38,707 nucleotides of DNA, taken from the NCBI GenBank assembly GCA_020062605.1, contig JAGUWA010000109.1:1-38707 (forward strand). Direction: 5' to 3'. The position numbers and the translations under genes were made by a program. Of this stretch, positions 8,401 to 17,179 are shown one piece after another. The stretch's first letter is position 1; every line of letters starts with the position of its first letter. This DNA is from Parvibaculum sp. Its GTDB lineage: Bacteria; Pseudomonadota; Alphaproteobacteria; Parvibaculales; Parvibaculaceae. The notes below the pieces were generated by a model. That model was not told where the DNA came from. It saw nothing but the letters and a program-made list of their open reading frames with translations, and ran no database searches.

Positions 8401-9688
8401 TTACCTGCTTCCCCTCACCATCACGTGCCTCTTTCTGCCCTTCAGGGATCAGTTCGGGCCGGTGCAGGTGCGGCCGTTCGATGGCATGGTCGTTCTCCTG
8501 CTGTTGGCATCGCTGCCGCAGGCGGCCGCGATGCTTCGTTCGAAGCTCTCGCTCGGCCTTATTCTCATCGTTCCCTTTCTTGTCATTCACGTCCTGTCGG
8601 CGTTCACCCATTCAGGCACAAATGGCATTCGTGAGCTGCTTCAGGCCTCATTGCTCTTCGCGGTGGCGTTTCTGATCAACTTCCATGCGGACAAGCTGGA
8701 CTACAGGAAAGCGGGAGCGGTGTTGCTGGTCGGTATGTTCGCCGTCATGGCCTACAACATCGGCTGGCATATCAGCCAAGGGTTCTGGTCGGGATGGAAG
8801 AGGCTCCTCGACCCCAAGGCGGTGTTCTCGTTCTTGCCTATGCTGCTCGGTGTCCATCTCCTTCTCACGCCAAAGCATCAAAGAAGGACGTACTGGATTT
8901 TATGGTGGGTCGTCGGCATTGCAATTGTGTTGTCGGGCGAACGCAAGGCACTACTCGCTTATGCGCTGCTTTCGGTGGCGTTTATCGGCCGCGGGCAGTT
9001 GCGCCTGGTGGCACCGATTGCGGCCGTCGGGTTTGCGGGACTGGTGATTTTCGCGGGCCTCACGGATAACCGGTACCTTGCGAAGCAGCTGGATTCGATT
9101 CTGGAGCCATCTCCCACTCAACTGTCGTTGGGCGCGCTGGCTTCCGGTGATATACCGCGGTCGCTCAGCAACGCCTCGCGCGAATTTCAGATGGCGCAGA
9201 GCGCCGAGCTAATGTCGAAGCATCCCGTCTTCGGCGTTGGCACGAATGCATATGTCGATTTGATCATGCAGCGGTTCGGATCGCTTCCCCGCTACCTGAA
9301 GCAGGGGGTGCACAACGAGTTCCTCAGGGTGTTTGTTGAGAACGGGGTAGTCGGTTTTGCTGCCTATGTCACCATCTGGCTCGTGGCAACGATACGACTC
9401 TGGACGCTCGCGACGAGGCTCCATCAGACAGGTTACTTCGATGCGATGCGGGCCAGATTGCTGACGGCAACGCTTCTGGTTCCGCCGTTCTTCTATGTGG
9501 CTTTGGAGGCGTCCGGAACCCGCGTCATCATGGCGGGGATTGTAGTCAGCCTGTCTCCGGATGTTTTGCGGCTCGCCACCTATCGGTCCATCCGTACGGT
9601 AAGGCAAGAAAGCCGATACGGCCTGGAGCCGCCTGAGACCAATGGGACCCTCGCCGGCCACAGGCAGAGTTCGTCCGCAGGAAAGTGA
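8393..9688 (+). CDS. O-antigen polymerase/ligase family membrane protein (Wzy/WaaL-like)
   Basis: 431 residues from the ATG at 8393, overlapping the previous stop. About ten to twelve hydrophobic helices are visible. The large periplasmic loop carries the hallmark of the Wzy_C family (PF04932): SAELMSKHPVFGVGTNAY near residue 275, then GVHNEFLRVFVENGVVGF near 305, where HNEFLR is the conserved His motif of O-antigen ligases and polymerases. It either polymerises repeat units or ligates the chain to its acceptor in the periplasm; sequence alone does not separate these. It is placed between glycosyltransferase genes, as expected for a Wzy-dependent locus. Confidence 0.88.
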   Translation: MINYLLPLTITCLFLPFRDQFGPVQVRPFDGMVVLLLLASLPQAAAMLRSKLSLGLILIVPFLVIHVLSAFTHSGTNGIRELLQASLLFAVAFLINFHADKLDYRKAGAVLLVGMFAVMAYNIGWHISQGFWSGWKRLLDPKAVFSFLPMLLGVHLLLTPKHQRRTYWILWWVVGIAIVLSGERKALLAYALLSVAFIGRGQLRLVAPIAAVGFAGLVIFAGLTDNRYLAKQLDSILEPSPTQLSLGALASGDIPRSLSNASREFQMAQSAELMSKHPVFGVGTNAYVDLIMQRFGSLPRYLKQGVHNEFLRVFVENGVVGFAAYVTIWLVATIRLWTLATRLHQTGYFDAMRARLLTATLLVPPFFYVALEASGTRVIMAGIVVSLSPDVLRLATYRSIRTVRQESRYGLEPPETNGTLAGHRQSSSAGK

Positions 9689-9691
9689 GTC

Positions 9692-10657
9692 ATGATCTCC
9701 GCGATACTCACGTGTCACAACGAGGAGCGTTTCATTGCGCAGGCTATTGAAAGCATCGTAGCGCAAACCGCCTATGACGAAATCGGTCAGATCATCGTCG
9801 TGAATGACGGATCGCGAGACGGATCTCAAGCGGTGCTCGACGAAATTTCGGTACACAATGGAAAGCTTGAGATTGTCCAGGCCGGTGGCGTTGGTGTATC
9901 GGCCGCCCGCAATCTGGCTATCGCACGCGCGCAAGGCGATTTTATCGCATTCCTCGATGGTGACGATCTGTGGCACCCCGAAAAGACGGAGAGGCAGTTG
10001 GCGGCGGCGCGGACGGCCGGTGAGTCAACCGTGCTGCTCTACACGGACTTCCTGGACTTTTGCGAAGATATCAGCGAAGGGAGCCATGTTCCGGTTCGCA
10101 TTTTCGAAGCAACGAACCAGAACGTGTTGAACGATTTCTTTGTCTATGACGGCCCGATAATGCCTTCCTCGGTTCTTGTGCGGACGAGCGCGATCAAGGA
10201 GACGAAAGGATTCGATCCCGCGCTCAGATACGCGGAGGATACGGATGCGTGGCTGAGGCTGGCTGCAGCTGGAGGCCGATTCCAGCATGTTCCGGGAGTG
10301 CTGACGTTCAAAAGGCGACACGGCGCGAACGCCACGGGAGATCCTCGGGATTGGGACATGCTGGCCGAGCGTATTTCGCAAATCTGGGTAGGCAGAGTGC
10401 CGGAACTGAAGAGTCTTACGTCGCGGCGTGCATCTGTCAGGCGCGTGAAGATCGCGTCGACATATCTTTCGCGAGGAGAAAGGGCGCGCGCATTCACCTA
10501 CCTTGCGCGAGCTCTCGCCTGTAATCCGTTCAATGGACGGGCGTATATATTCGCCGTTCTGGCGCTTCTGCCAGATGGCATTCGCGGTACCTTGATTGCG
10601 GTACTGAAAAGATTGCGCTCGATGGCCCGCGGCAGCGGTGTCGTCAAGGTTCGTTAG
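9692..10657 (+). CDS. Family 2 glycosyltransferase
   Basis: 321 residues, starting three bases after the polymerase stop. ISAILTCHNEERFIAQAIES opens the GT-A fold; IIVVNDGSRDGSQ near residue 34 and FIAFLDGDDLWHPEKTERQL near 85 are the nucleotide- and metal-binding motifs, with DGDD replacing the more common DADD. A GFDPALRYAEDTDAWLRLA segment near 170 is typical of O-antigen GT2 enzymes. The gene looks somewhat less GC-rich than those on its left. Acceptor and donor unknown. Confidence 0.92.
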   Translation: MISAILTCHNEERFIAQAIESIVAQTAYDEIGQIIVVNDGSRDGSQAVLDEISVHNGKLEIVQAGGVGVSAARNLAIARAQGDFIAFLDGDDLWHPEKTERQLAAARTAGESTVLLYTDFLDFCEDISEGSHVPVRIFEATNQNVLNDFFVYDGPIMPSSVLVRTSAIKETKGFDPALRYAEDTDAWLRLAAAGGRFQHVPGVLTFKRRHGANATGDPRDWDMLAERISQIWVGRVPELKSLTSRRASVRRVKIASTYLSRGERARAFTYLARALACNPFNGRAYIFAVLALLPDGIRGTLIAVLKRLRSMARGSGVVKVR

Positions 10658-10674
10658 TTTCCGAAAGGTGGCAC

Positions 10675-11679
10675 GTGTCGCAGGATGCGCTCTCCTCTTC
10701 TGACGGCCAATTGTCTGATGGTATCGATCTCACCATCGTGGTGCCCGTCTATAACCGGGCGGCATTGATCGGGCGCTGTCTTCGCAGCTGCCTTGCCCAG
10801 GCGGGCGAGAATGTCGAAGTGATTGTGGTGGACGATGCGTCCACTGACGACAGCGTTGCGGCGGTTCGGGCTTTCTCGCATCCGCGGTTGAGCGTGCTGG
10901 TGCAGGAGCGGAACAAAGGGGTCTGTTCCGCGCGCGGTCGCGGCGTTTCCGAGGCGCGAGGCGAGTGGGTTGCCTTCGTGGACAGCGACGACGAACTTGC
11001 CGGGGGAGCGATCGATACGCTGCTGGCGGCGATCCGGGAATGTCCAGAGGATTGCGGCGCGATCTATCACCGCGACCTCCATACCGATGGCGTCGTTTCT
11101 CCGGTTACTGTCCCCAGATACGGCAAGCTCCGGTATGAAGATTATATCGAGCTCATGAACGTCAATCTGCACCGCTACAAGGATGTCTTTCAATGCATGC
11201 GAGCCAGCGCGCTGAAAGAGGTTCCCTGGCCCGAGAACCGCGCGCCGGAGACCGAGTTTCATTTGAACTTCGTACGGCGCTTTCCGGTTCTGATGAGAGA
11301 GCCGGCTATCTATCTGGTCCATGATGACGCAGATGCTCGCTTGAGTACGGCGCAGACGCTGTCCCCCTCAAGGAGCGAGGCGGAGCTTGAAAGACTGCAC
11401 AGCCTTGAACGTATCATCGACGACCACGGCGACGCGCTGCGCGTCCACGGCCCGGCGCTCTGGGAACACATGCTGACGAATCTGATTTCCCTCGAAGCCA
11501 TTTTCGGGCGGAAGGAAAAGATGCGGGAACTCTACTCCTACGGCATTCGCGGTGGTGCTCGAAAGCTTCGCCTCGTGCTCGTGCTTGCGGCGGGCCTTCT
11601 TGGTCCGACGGTCGTCGTCCGGATGCGGTTCTTGTACAAATACCTCCGTACGTTCAGACACAGCTCTGCCTCGACATAG
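10675..11679 (+). CDS. Family 2 glycosyltransferase
   Basis: 334 residues from a GTG at 10675, preceded by GAAAGG. The GT2 core is DLTIVVPVYNRAALIGRCL near residue 18, EVIVVDDASTDDS near 50 and WVAFVDSDDELAGGAID near 95, with DSDD as the metal site. The C-terminal part has basic hydrophobic stretches. Its predicted role is addition of one residue to the lipid-linked unit. It is the last intact gene of the 7255-11679 operon; a truncated glycosyltransferase follows 68 bp downstream. Confidence 0.92.
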   Translation: MSQDALSSSDGQLSDGIDLTIVVPVYNRAALIGRCLRSCLAQAGENVEVIVVDDASTDDSVAAVRAFSHPRLSVLVQERNKGVCSARGRGVSEARGEWVAFVDSDDELAGGAIDTLLAAIRECPEDCGAIYHRDLHTDGVVSPVTVPRYGKLRYEDYIELMNVNLHRYKDVFQCMRASALKEVPWPENRAPETEFHLNFVRRFPVLMREPAIYLVHDDADARLSTAQTLSPSRSEAELERLHSLERIIDDHGDALRVHGPALWEHMLTNLISLEAIFGRKEKMRELYSYGIRGGARKLRLVLVLAAGLLGPTVVVRMRFLYKYLRTFRHSSAST

Positions 11680-11747
11680 ACGTTTCCCACGCTTCCATTT
11701 CTTCCATAGACATGCCGCAAACAGGCTTCCGTGAGAGGGCTCGATTT

Positions 11748-11967
11748 TTGAGGATTCTCTATTTCATAAACGGCTTCGATCCCGGTGGCGCCGAGCACGG
11801 GTTGCTGACGCTTGTCGAGAGCGGGTTCTTTTCCGGTCACGAGCTGGACATAGCCGGCATGTGCCGGGGACGGGGCGATCTGGCCGAGACGCTCCGAAGG
11901 GCGGTGGGGGAGCAACGCTTTCATATCGCGGGTGAGAGAGAAAAGTGCGAGAACGAACTCAAAATGC
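11748..11967 (+). pseudogene. Truncated copy of the family 4 glycosyltransferase at 20303
   Basis: The frame from a TTG at 11748 (or ATG at 11712) reads RILYFINGFDPGGAEHGLLT and on to about residue 60. It matches the N-terminus of the intact protein at 20303, then loses similarity near 11940-11967, where the 3' end of the oppositely oriented membrane-protein gene begins. All of the catalytic C-terminal domain is missing, so it cannot be active. Bases 11761-11839 are almost identical to 20316-20394 although flanking bases differ clearly. Confidence 0.82.
11761..11839 (+). repeat. 79-bp near-identical direct repeat, copy 1
   Basis: This matches 20316-20394 at 78 of 79 bases by eye, the difference being a C/A within the CGGCTTC/CGGATTC codon pair. 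It lies in the same reading frame of two glycosyltransferase genes. Identity falls off abruptly at both ends, which is the pattern of a gene-conversion or recombination tract rather than uniform divergence. Confidence 0.85.
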
Positions 11968-13341
11968 TCAGGGTGTCCGGTTACGTTGCAACGCTTCGCG
12001 GGGGAATATCCACGATTGATGTCCGCAGAAAATTATCAGGTTCGAGAAAGGTGGGCTTTTCTCCGTGCAATCCGCCATTTGGAAGACTGGCGGGCCAACA
12101 TAAATAAAATTCTCCTTGATGCCTTCTCCCACATCGATCTTCGAGATGTCGGCACGTGGAGAAGATGCGACTTGCTTCCACATTTCGGCTCCCCGGCCGA
12201 TAGCGGGGACGGATTGAACCAACGTCAGCAGGGCGAGAGGTAGCAGCACGGTCATACCGGTCACTATGAACAGCCGTTCCAGCTTCATCTGACGGAGAAT
12301 GTGGAACAGGATCAAAGCCGAGCAGGCGATTGCAGGAAAATAATATCGTGTTCCGCCCCTTATGAACGCATCTCCCTGTTTTGAGGCAGCGAAGGCTATA
12401 AGTGTCGCAAGAGCGAAAATGGCCAGCAGAAAAATAGCTGCATTCTCTTTCCGAGATGTGGATTTGTTCCGCATATATTCAATGAAAGAGGGAATGTAAT
12501 AAATGGCTGCTGCCATGGATAGAACCAGAGAACTCAGCCTAACGACACCAGGCAGGTTCAGTCCGCTTAATCCTCTGCCGTTGGTTATGCTGGAAAAAAA
12601 TACCGGGAGGTTTGTCAGCAGATTTGTCGCCATGGTACTCATAGTTCCACCGCGTGCCTGATCGCCGCTTTCTCTCAATATGAAAAAGGCGAAGATCGTG
12701 GCGGCAGTCAGAACGATGAGTTTCGCATCACGACGCATGAAGGCCGAAACCGCAAGCGCCGGCACGGCACAAATGGAGAGGGGCGACGCAAAGCAGAGAA
12801 TTAGCGCAATGCAGAAAATTCGCCAGGGTAGAGGTCTCTCGTTCAATACTGCCCCACCCCCGATCAGCGCTAGAATGAGAATAGAAGGCCAGATCGTATA
12901 GGTCAGGTTGGCAAAGTAGATGGGGTCGTAGCGGAAGAAGTACAGGCCAAGAAGACCGACCGCGATTGCGGCATTCCAGCATCTGTGTGCGATCGCGATC
13001 AGCAGAAGCCAGATAACCGCGGCAACGCTTGCATACATAAGGGGCTGAAGTACCGCCGGGAGTGCGGAAAAGCTCCAGGCGAGCAGTTGTGGGTGGAAAG
13101 AAATATATCCCTGATAATAGAATAAGACAGTGGCGTCCGAGATGCCGTTAAATCTGTTGAAGAGGACACTGGCGTCCTCTGCGGTCAGAAACTTCGTGAA
13201 AACGGTTACCGTGGAAAAGACGATGCTCGTGGCGAATATGATCCACAGCAGTTTTTTCGGTTCCGGTTCGAGGCTCGCTGCGTATGCGTTCTTTTCCTGC
13301 AGATAATGGAGTGCCTCGTCTACAAAGGTCTTGTGACGCAT
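11968..13341 (-). CDS. Polytopic membrane protein, possible GT-C glycosyltransferase
   Basis: 457 residues from an ATG at 13341 with a good upstream AAGGTG. About ten to twelve hydrophobic helices; the first spans about residues 31-50. It is followed by an acidic pair in FLTAEDASVLFNR (Glu55-Asp56) and then YYQGYISFHPQLLAWSF. An acidic pair in the first periplasmic loop plus this loop pattern is what GT-C polyprenyl-phosphate-sugar transferases show, but no family motif is decisive. The gene is visibly richer in A and T than the flanks, and it ends inside the remnant of a truncated glycosyltransferase, suggesting later acquisition. A GT-C enzyme would suit the prenyl-P-arabinose donor made by 15733-19224; that link is inference. 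Confidence 0.6.
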   Translation of the reverse strand: MRHKTFVDEALHYLQEKNAYAASLEPEPKKLLWIIFATSIVFSTVTVFTKFLTAEDASVLFNRFNGISDATVLFYYQGYISFHPQLLAWSFSALPAVLQPLMYASVAAVIWLLLIAIAHRCWNAAIAVGLLGLYFFRYDPIYFANLTYTIWPSILILALIGGGAVLNERPLPWRIFCIALILCFASPLSICAVPALAVSAFMRRDAKLIVLTAATIFAFFILRESGDQARGGTMSTMATNLLTNLPVFFSSITNGRGLSGLNLPGVVRLSSLVLSMAAAIYYIPSFIEYMRNKSTSRKENAAIFLLAIFALATLIAFAASKQGDAFIRGGTRYYFPAIACSALILFHILRQMKLERLFIVTGMTVLLPLALLTLVQSVPAIGRGAEMWKQVASSPRADISKIDVGEGIKENFIYVGPPVFQMADCTEKSPPFSNLIIFCGHQSWIFPREALQRNRTP

Positions 13342-13430
13342 GCTTCACCTTCTCCGAATGGATGATCTTCCGCGCAAAGACAGGAGCAACGTCCTGAAAT
13401 TTCAGAATACCTTAAAGCCTTTGCATTGAT

Positions 13431-13945
13431 TGTACAGATAGGGTAATCGCCTGACAGGTGCCGCTCCTGACCGGGTTAGGGTCAAGCGGCTTCGGGTGTC
13501 GTTTTCATCTTCGCATTCTCCTTTTTCGGTAGTCCATCTGTGAAGGCCTTTTGCGGGGTGCGCCCCTTCATGGCGCGGGCGCTTGGTGTTGTAGACCACC
13601 AGGAAGGCGTCGAGGTCTTTCTGCATCTCCTCGATGGTCTCGTACCACTTCTTGCGGCCCATGACTCTGAAGTGCTCGTCGAGCAGGGTGCGGTGCAGGC
13701 GCTCGACAAAGCCGTTGGACTGCGGGCGTTTGACCGGGTGGTGCGGTGCTCGATCTCCTCGAGTTGGAGGAAGAGCTCGTAGGGATGCTGGTCCGGCCGG
13801 CCGCAGAACTCGCGGCCGTTGTCGCTCAGGATCGTGGTGATCCGGGCCTTGTGCTGCTCGAAGGTCGGCAGCACGTCGGTGTTGAGCAGATGCACGGCGG
13901 TGACTGGCGTCTTGTTGGGATAGAGCCCGGCCCAGGGGCCTGTCA
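13431..13945 (-). mobile_element. Remnant of an insertion sequence (IS481/IS3-like transposase C-terminus, frameshifted)
   Basis: The minus strand encodes the C-terminal half of a DDE transposase. It begins GLYPNKTPVTAVHLLNTDVL near 13925. ILSDNGREFCGRPD gives the second catalytic Asp, and after a frame change near 13735, RPQSNGFVERLHRTLLDEHF gives the catalytic Glu. A second frame change near 13585 leads into MKGRTPQKAFTDGLPKK and a stop. The N-terminal half is absent: the element is cut where the kpsF remnant begins near 13945. A likely terminal sequence TTGTACAGATAGGGTAATCG lies at about 13431-13450, the end away from kpsF. Not capable of transposition by itself. Confidence 0.8.
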
Positions 13946-14483
13946 GTAATTTTGTGCGTGAGGCCGTTGGGGCAGGCCTTCTCGGCGCGGGGTAGTACGA
14001 GCGCGACATCCGGCGCCTGGCCGAGCGCGCTGTTCCCGTCCGATGTGATCCCGACAAGCGGCATCGAAAAGCGTTTGGCGAAGGTGATGGTCGAGGTGAG
14101 TTCGACGCTTTCGCCCGACCAGGAGAGCGCCGGAATGGCGTCATCCTTCGTGACCATGCCGAGATCGCCATGAGGCCTTGCCCGGATGGACGAACTGCGC
14201 GGGCGCGCCGGTGAAAGGCGAGCGTCGCAACGATCCTGCGGCCGATATGGCCCGATTTGCCCATGCCCGTCACGATGACGCGGCCCGCGCGGCGATGGCC
14301 CTCGCCGTCCTCGCCCCTTACGCCCGCCAGCGGCTCGACCGCGCCGGAAAACGGGCCATCCAGCGAGACGGTCATCTGTTTTGGACCATCGATTTCGAGC
14401 TCCAGCGTCCGCCGGGCGGAAGCGAGGTGATCGTGCGGTTGGGCTGTCTCCGGTGAGGCGGCGCCGGCCTTGCTTTTCGACAA
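13946..14483 (-). pseudogene. kpsF: Decayed kpsF/kdsD (D-arabinose-5-phosphate isomerase), truncated by an IS
   Basis: From a TTG at 14483 with AGGAG upstream, the frame reads an N-terminal stretch, then GRVIVTGMGKSGHIGRRIVA, the SIS-domain signature of KpsF/GutQ isomerases. Frame changes follow near 14210 and 14172: the next parts, FVHPGKAS, then HGDLGMVTKDDAIPALSWSG and FSMPLVGITSDGNSALGQAP, lie in other frames. The sequence stops at CPNGL near 13965, where the transposase remnant is fused. The C-terminal CBS domains are gone. The intact enzyme interconverts ribulose-5-phosphate and arabinose-5-phosphate for Kdo synthesis, so the host must have another copy if it makes Kdo. Confidence 0.85.
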
Positions 14484-14716
14484 ATCGGACTCCTGAAAAG
14501 GTTAATGGTGCCCGGCCGGTCCCCTTTTCCAGCCGGCTGCGCCGGTGTTGTTTGCATCTTCTTGTAGCAGGGGAAGAGGCCGAAGCGGAATCGTCCAATA
14601 CGGTAAAGGAAGTCGTGGGTTTGGCTGCTTTCAGCCGGTTCCTTCACCCATCCCGATGTTCTACACTCCGCGGCAGACGACCAAGCAAGGGCTTGGCATC
14701 AAGGGCTTGGTATCAT

Positions 14717-15736
14717 ATGCAGCGTATCTCCCCACGCTGGCGGCAGGGCGCGATCACGGTGACGGTGCTGGCCCTTGTCGGCTATCTCGTGATGTCTGCC
14801 ATGTCCGATGGCCGCCGCCTGATGGAAGCGGGCGTTGCAATAGGGTGGGGGCGGCTCGCGGCGGTACTGCTGCTTTCGGTCGTGAATTATGCGCTGCGCT
14901 TCTGGCGGTGGCAGTTTTACCTGGGCTGGCTCGGCCATGGCGTTCCGGCGGGCCGCAGTCTTCTCATCTATCTGAGCGGATTTGCCCTTACGGTAAGCCC
15001 TGGCAAAGCGGGCGAGGCGGTGCGCTGCCTCTATCTGCGGCAGGATGGCGTTCCCTACGCCACCGGCCTAGCGATGATGTTTGTGGAACGGCTTATCGAC
15101 CTCGTCGCCATTTTGGTGCTTGCCTCATTCATCCTGCTGGCGCGTCAGGATCTTTCCTGGATGGTCGGCCTTTTCGGCATTTGCCTCGTTCTGGGGCTCG
15201 CTGTGCTGCATCACCGTCATACGCCGGAGATGTTGAGCGCGCTTGGCAAGCGTTTCGGTGGACGGGTTGCAACGGCGGCGGACTGGCTTTCAACGACGCT
15301 CATGCATGCCCGCGGCCTTCTCGGCTGGGGGCGCCTTGTTCCGATACTCCTTATTGCAATCGTTTCATGGGGCGCGGAAGGTGTCGGTGTGTGGGTGCTC
15401 GCCGCCGCTTTTCCCGCCGGTCCCGATCTTGCACTTTCAATCGGGGTTTACGGTTTGGCGATCCTGGCCGGTGCGGCAGCGGTTTTCCTGCCTGCGGGCC
15501 TTGGCGGAACGGAGGCTGTGATGACGGGTCTTCTGCTGGCGGCAGGGCTTGCGCTGCCTGAAGCGGTGGCGATCACGCTGATCTGCCGGCTCGCTACATT
15601 GTGGTTTGCCGTGGCGGTGGGCGCTGCGGCGCTTCTCTGGCTCGAATATCGCGGTGGCGGAGGAGAGGGCGCGCGCGACATGAATGCCTCCGAGATTCCT
15701 CAGGGCAAGATTCATCAGGGAGAGGCTTCCCAATGA
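14717..15736 (+). CDS. Lysylphosphatidylglycerol synthase-type integral membrane protein (UPF0104/AglD-like)
   Basis: 339 residues from the ATG at 14717, giving MQRISPRWRQGAITVTVLAL. Seven to eight helices are visible. VVNYALRFWRWQFYL near residue 55 and FALTVSPGKAGEAVRCLYLR near 90 (the conserved SPGKxGE motif), followed by FVERLIDLVAI, mark the LPG_synthase_TM family (PF03706). There is no soluble aminoacyl-transfer domain, so it is not a lysyl-transferring MprF. Relatives without that domain occur in glycan loci and are suspected of lipid-linked sugar transport or transfer. It overlaps the HAD-UbiA start by ATGA (15733-15736). In this operon a role in flipping or using a prenyl-linked sugar is attractive but inferred. 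Confidence 0.85.
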   Translation: MQRISPRWRQGAITVTVLALVGYLVMSAMSDGRRLMEAGVAIGWGRLAAVLLLSVVNYALRFWRWQFYLGWLGHGVPAGRSLLIYLSGFALTVSPGKAGEAVRCLYLRQDGVPYATGLAMMFVERLIDLVAILVLASFILLARQDLSWMVGLFGICLVLGLAVLHHRHTPEMLSALGKRFGGRVATAADWLSTTLMHARGLLGWGRLVPILLIAIVSWGAEGVGVWVLAAAFPAGPDLALSIGVYGLAILAGAAAVFLPAGLGGTEAVMTGLLLAAGLALPEAVAITLICRLATLWFAVAVGAAALLWLEYRGGGGEGARDMNASEIPQGKIHQGEASQ

Positions 15737-17175
15737 ATGAAACGGCTCGGTTCGGAGCGGACTCCGTTCTCTGCGTCGATCTCGATGGCACGCTCTCACG
15801 CACGGATACACTGATCGAAACCCTGCTGATGCTGGTCAAGCAAAAGCCGCTGGCGGTGTTGCTGCTGCCTCTCTGGCTCATGCGCGGCAGGGCCGCGTTC
15901 AAGGCGGCCGTTGCGCAATCGGTCAGGTTCGATCCCGAGGATCTTACCTATAACGAGGAACTGGTTGACTGGCTCAAGGCCGAAAAGGCGCGGGGCCGGC
16001 GCATCGTGCTTGCGACCGCTGCCGATGAGCGGATAGCCCGGCCGATTGCAGAGCATCTCGGTGTTTTCGACGATGTTGTTGCCAGTGACGGATCGGCGAA
16101 CCGCAAGGGAAAAGCCAAGGCGGAGGTGCTCCGCGATGCCTATGGCACATTCATCTATGTGGCCAATGGCGACGTGGACGTGCCTGTCTGGGAGGCTGCC
16201 GATGGTGCCGTGCTTGTCGCCGGTTCCCCACGCATCGCCAAGCGGCTCGCCGGACGGGTTGCATTCGACCGTGTTTTCGAACCGGCTCCCGCCAAGGCGA
16301 CCTGGCGGCTCTGGCTGAAGCAGCTCCGGCTTCATCAATGGGCGAAGAACGGGCTTATGTTCGTGCCGCTGGTCCTGTCGCATCAGATCGCCGATCCGGC
16401 GCAATTCCTCAAGGTGCTGGCGGGTTTCTTCGCCTTCAGCCTTTGTGCATCCGGTGTTTATGTCCTGAACGATCTGCTGGACCTGGGATCGGATCGCCGT
16501 CACGCAACGAAAAAGAACCGGCCTTTCGCCGCGGCATCCCTGCCGCTTGAGCAGGGGCTTATTGTGTTTCCTCTGCTGCTCATCCCGGCCTTCGCCATAG
16601 CGCTTTCGACCAGCCTTCCCTTCGCCGGTGTGCTGGTGGTCTATTACTTTCTCACACTGGCCTATTCCTTCGATCTGAAGAAGCGCGTGCTGGTCGATGT
16701 CTTCACGCTGGCCGGTCTCTATACGGTGCGTATCGTGGCGGGCGGCGTGGTCGCGAGCATCCACCTGTCTCCCTGGCTACTGGCCTTTTCGATCTTTCTC
16801 TTCCTCAGTCTTGGCATTGTGAAGCGCGTGGCGGAGCTGGAGGCATCCTCCAGACGCGGTATCACGGAACTGCGTGGGCGGGGCTACAGATCGGATGATG
16901 CGCCCATTATGACTGCGCTGGGCGTGGCGTCCGGTTATGCCAGCGTCGTCATCTTTTCGTTGTATATCAGCGCGCCGGACAGCCGGGCACTCTATCCACA
17001 TCATGAGTTTTTGTGGCTCTTCGTGCCCCTCATCCTTTTCTGGATCAGCCGGGTCTGGCTTCTGACATGGCGGGGCGAGATGCATGACGATCCAATCGTC
17101 TTTGCACTGAAGGACCGCGTGAGTCAGTTGACGGCCATCGCCGCGGCCAGCGTTCTTCTCATTTCGGCGATTTGA
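15733..17175 (+). CDS. HAD-UbiA fusion: probable polyprenyl-phosphate phosphoribosyltransferase with phosphatase-like domain
   Basis: 480 residues. Residues 10-180 form a HAD-like domain: CVDLDGTLSRTD (Asp16, Asp18) is motif I, VLATAADERIA near 92 motif II, KGKAKAEVL near 125 supplies the motif III Lys, and GDVDVPVWEAADGAVLV near 146 the motif IV region. Residues 195-480 are a UbiA-type prenyltransferase with about nine helices: LHQWAKNGLMFVPLVLSHQ, the Asp-rich NDLLDLGSDRRHATKKNRPF (246-265), and YSFDLKKRVLVDVFTLAGLY. That pattern is closest to DPPR synthase (mycobacterial Rv3806c type), which joins phosphoribosyl diphosphate to polyprenyl phosphate. The fused HAD domain could remove the 5-phosphate; this is inference. 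Coupled on both sides: ATGA upstream, 4 bp to the next gene. Confidence 0.87.
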   Translation: MNETARFGADSVLCVDLDGTLSRTDTLIETLLMLVKQKPLAVLLLPLWLMRGRAAFKAAVAQSVRFDPEDLTYNEELVDWLKAEKARGRRIVLATAADERIARPIAEHLGVFDDVVASDGSANRKGKAKAEVLRDAYGTFIYVANGDVDVPVWEAADGAVLVAGSPRIAKRLAGRVAFDRVFEPAPAKATWRLWLKQLRLHQWAKNGLMFVPLVLSHQIADPAQFLKVLAGFFAFSLCASGVYVLNDLLDLGSDRRHATKKNRPFAAASLPLEQGLIVFPLLLIPAFAIALSTSLPFAGVLVVYYFLTLAYSFDLKKRVLVDVFTLAGLYTVRIVAGGVVASIHLSPWLLAFSIFLFLSLGIVKRVAELEASSRRGITELRGRGYRSDDAPIMTALGVASGYASVVIFSLYISAPDSRALYPHHEFLWLFVPLILFWISRVWLLTWRGEMHDDPIVFALKDRVSQLTAIAAASVLLISAI

Positions 17176-17179
17176 GGTC

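Noticed and set aside
14687..14714. Two adjacent copies of AAGGGCTTGG(C/T)ATC before the LPG-synthase-type gene
   Set aside because: Only two short copies; could be chance, and no operator family is recognised.
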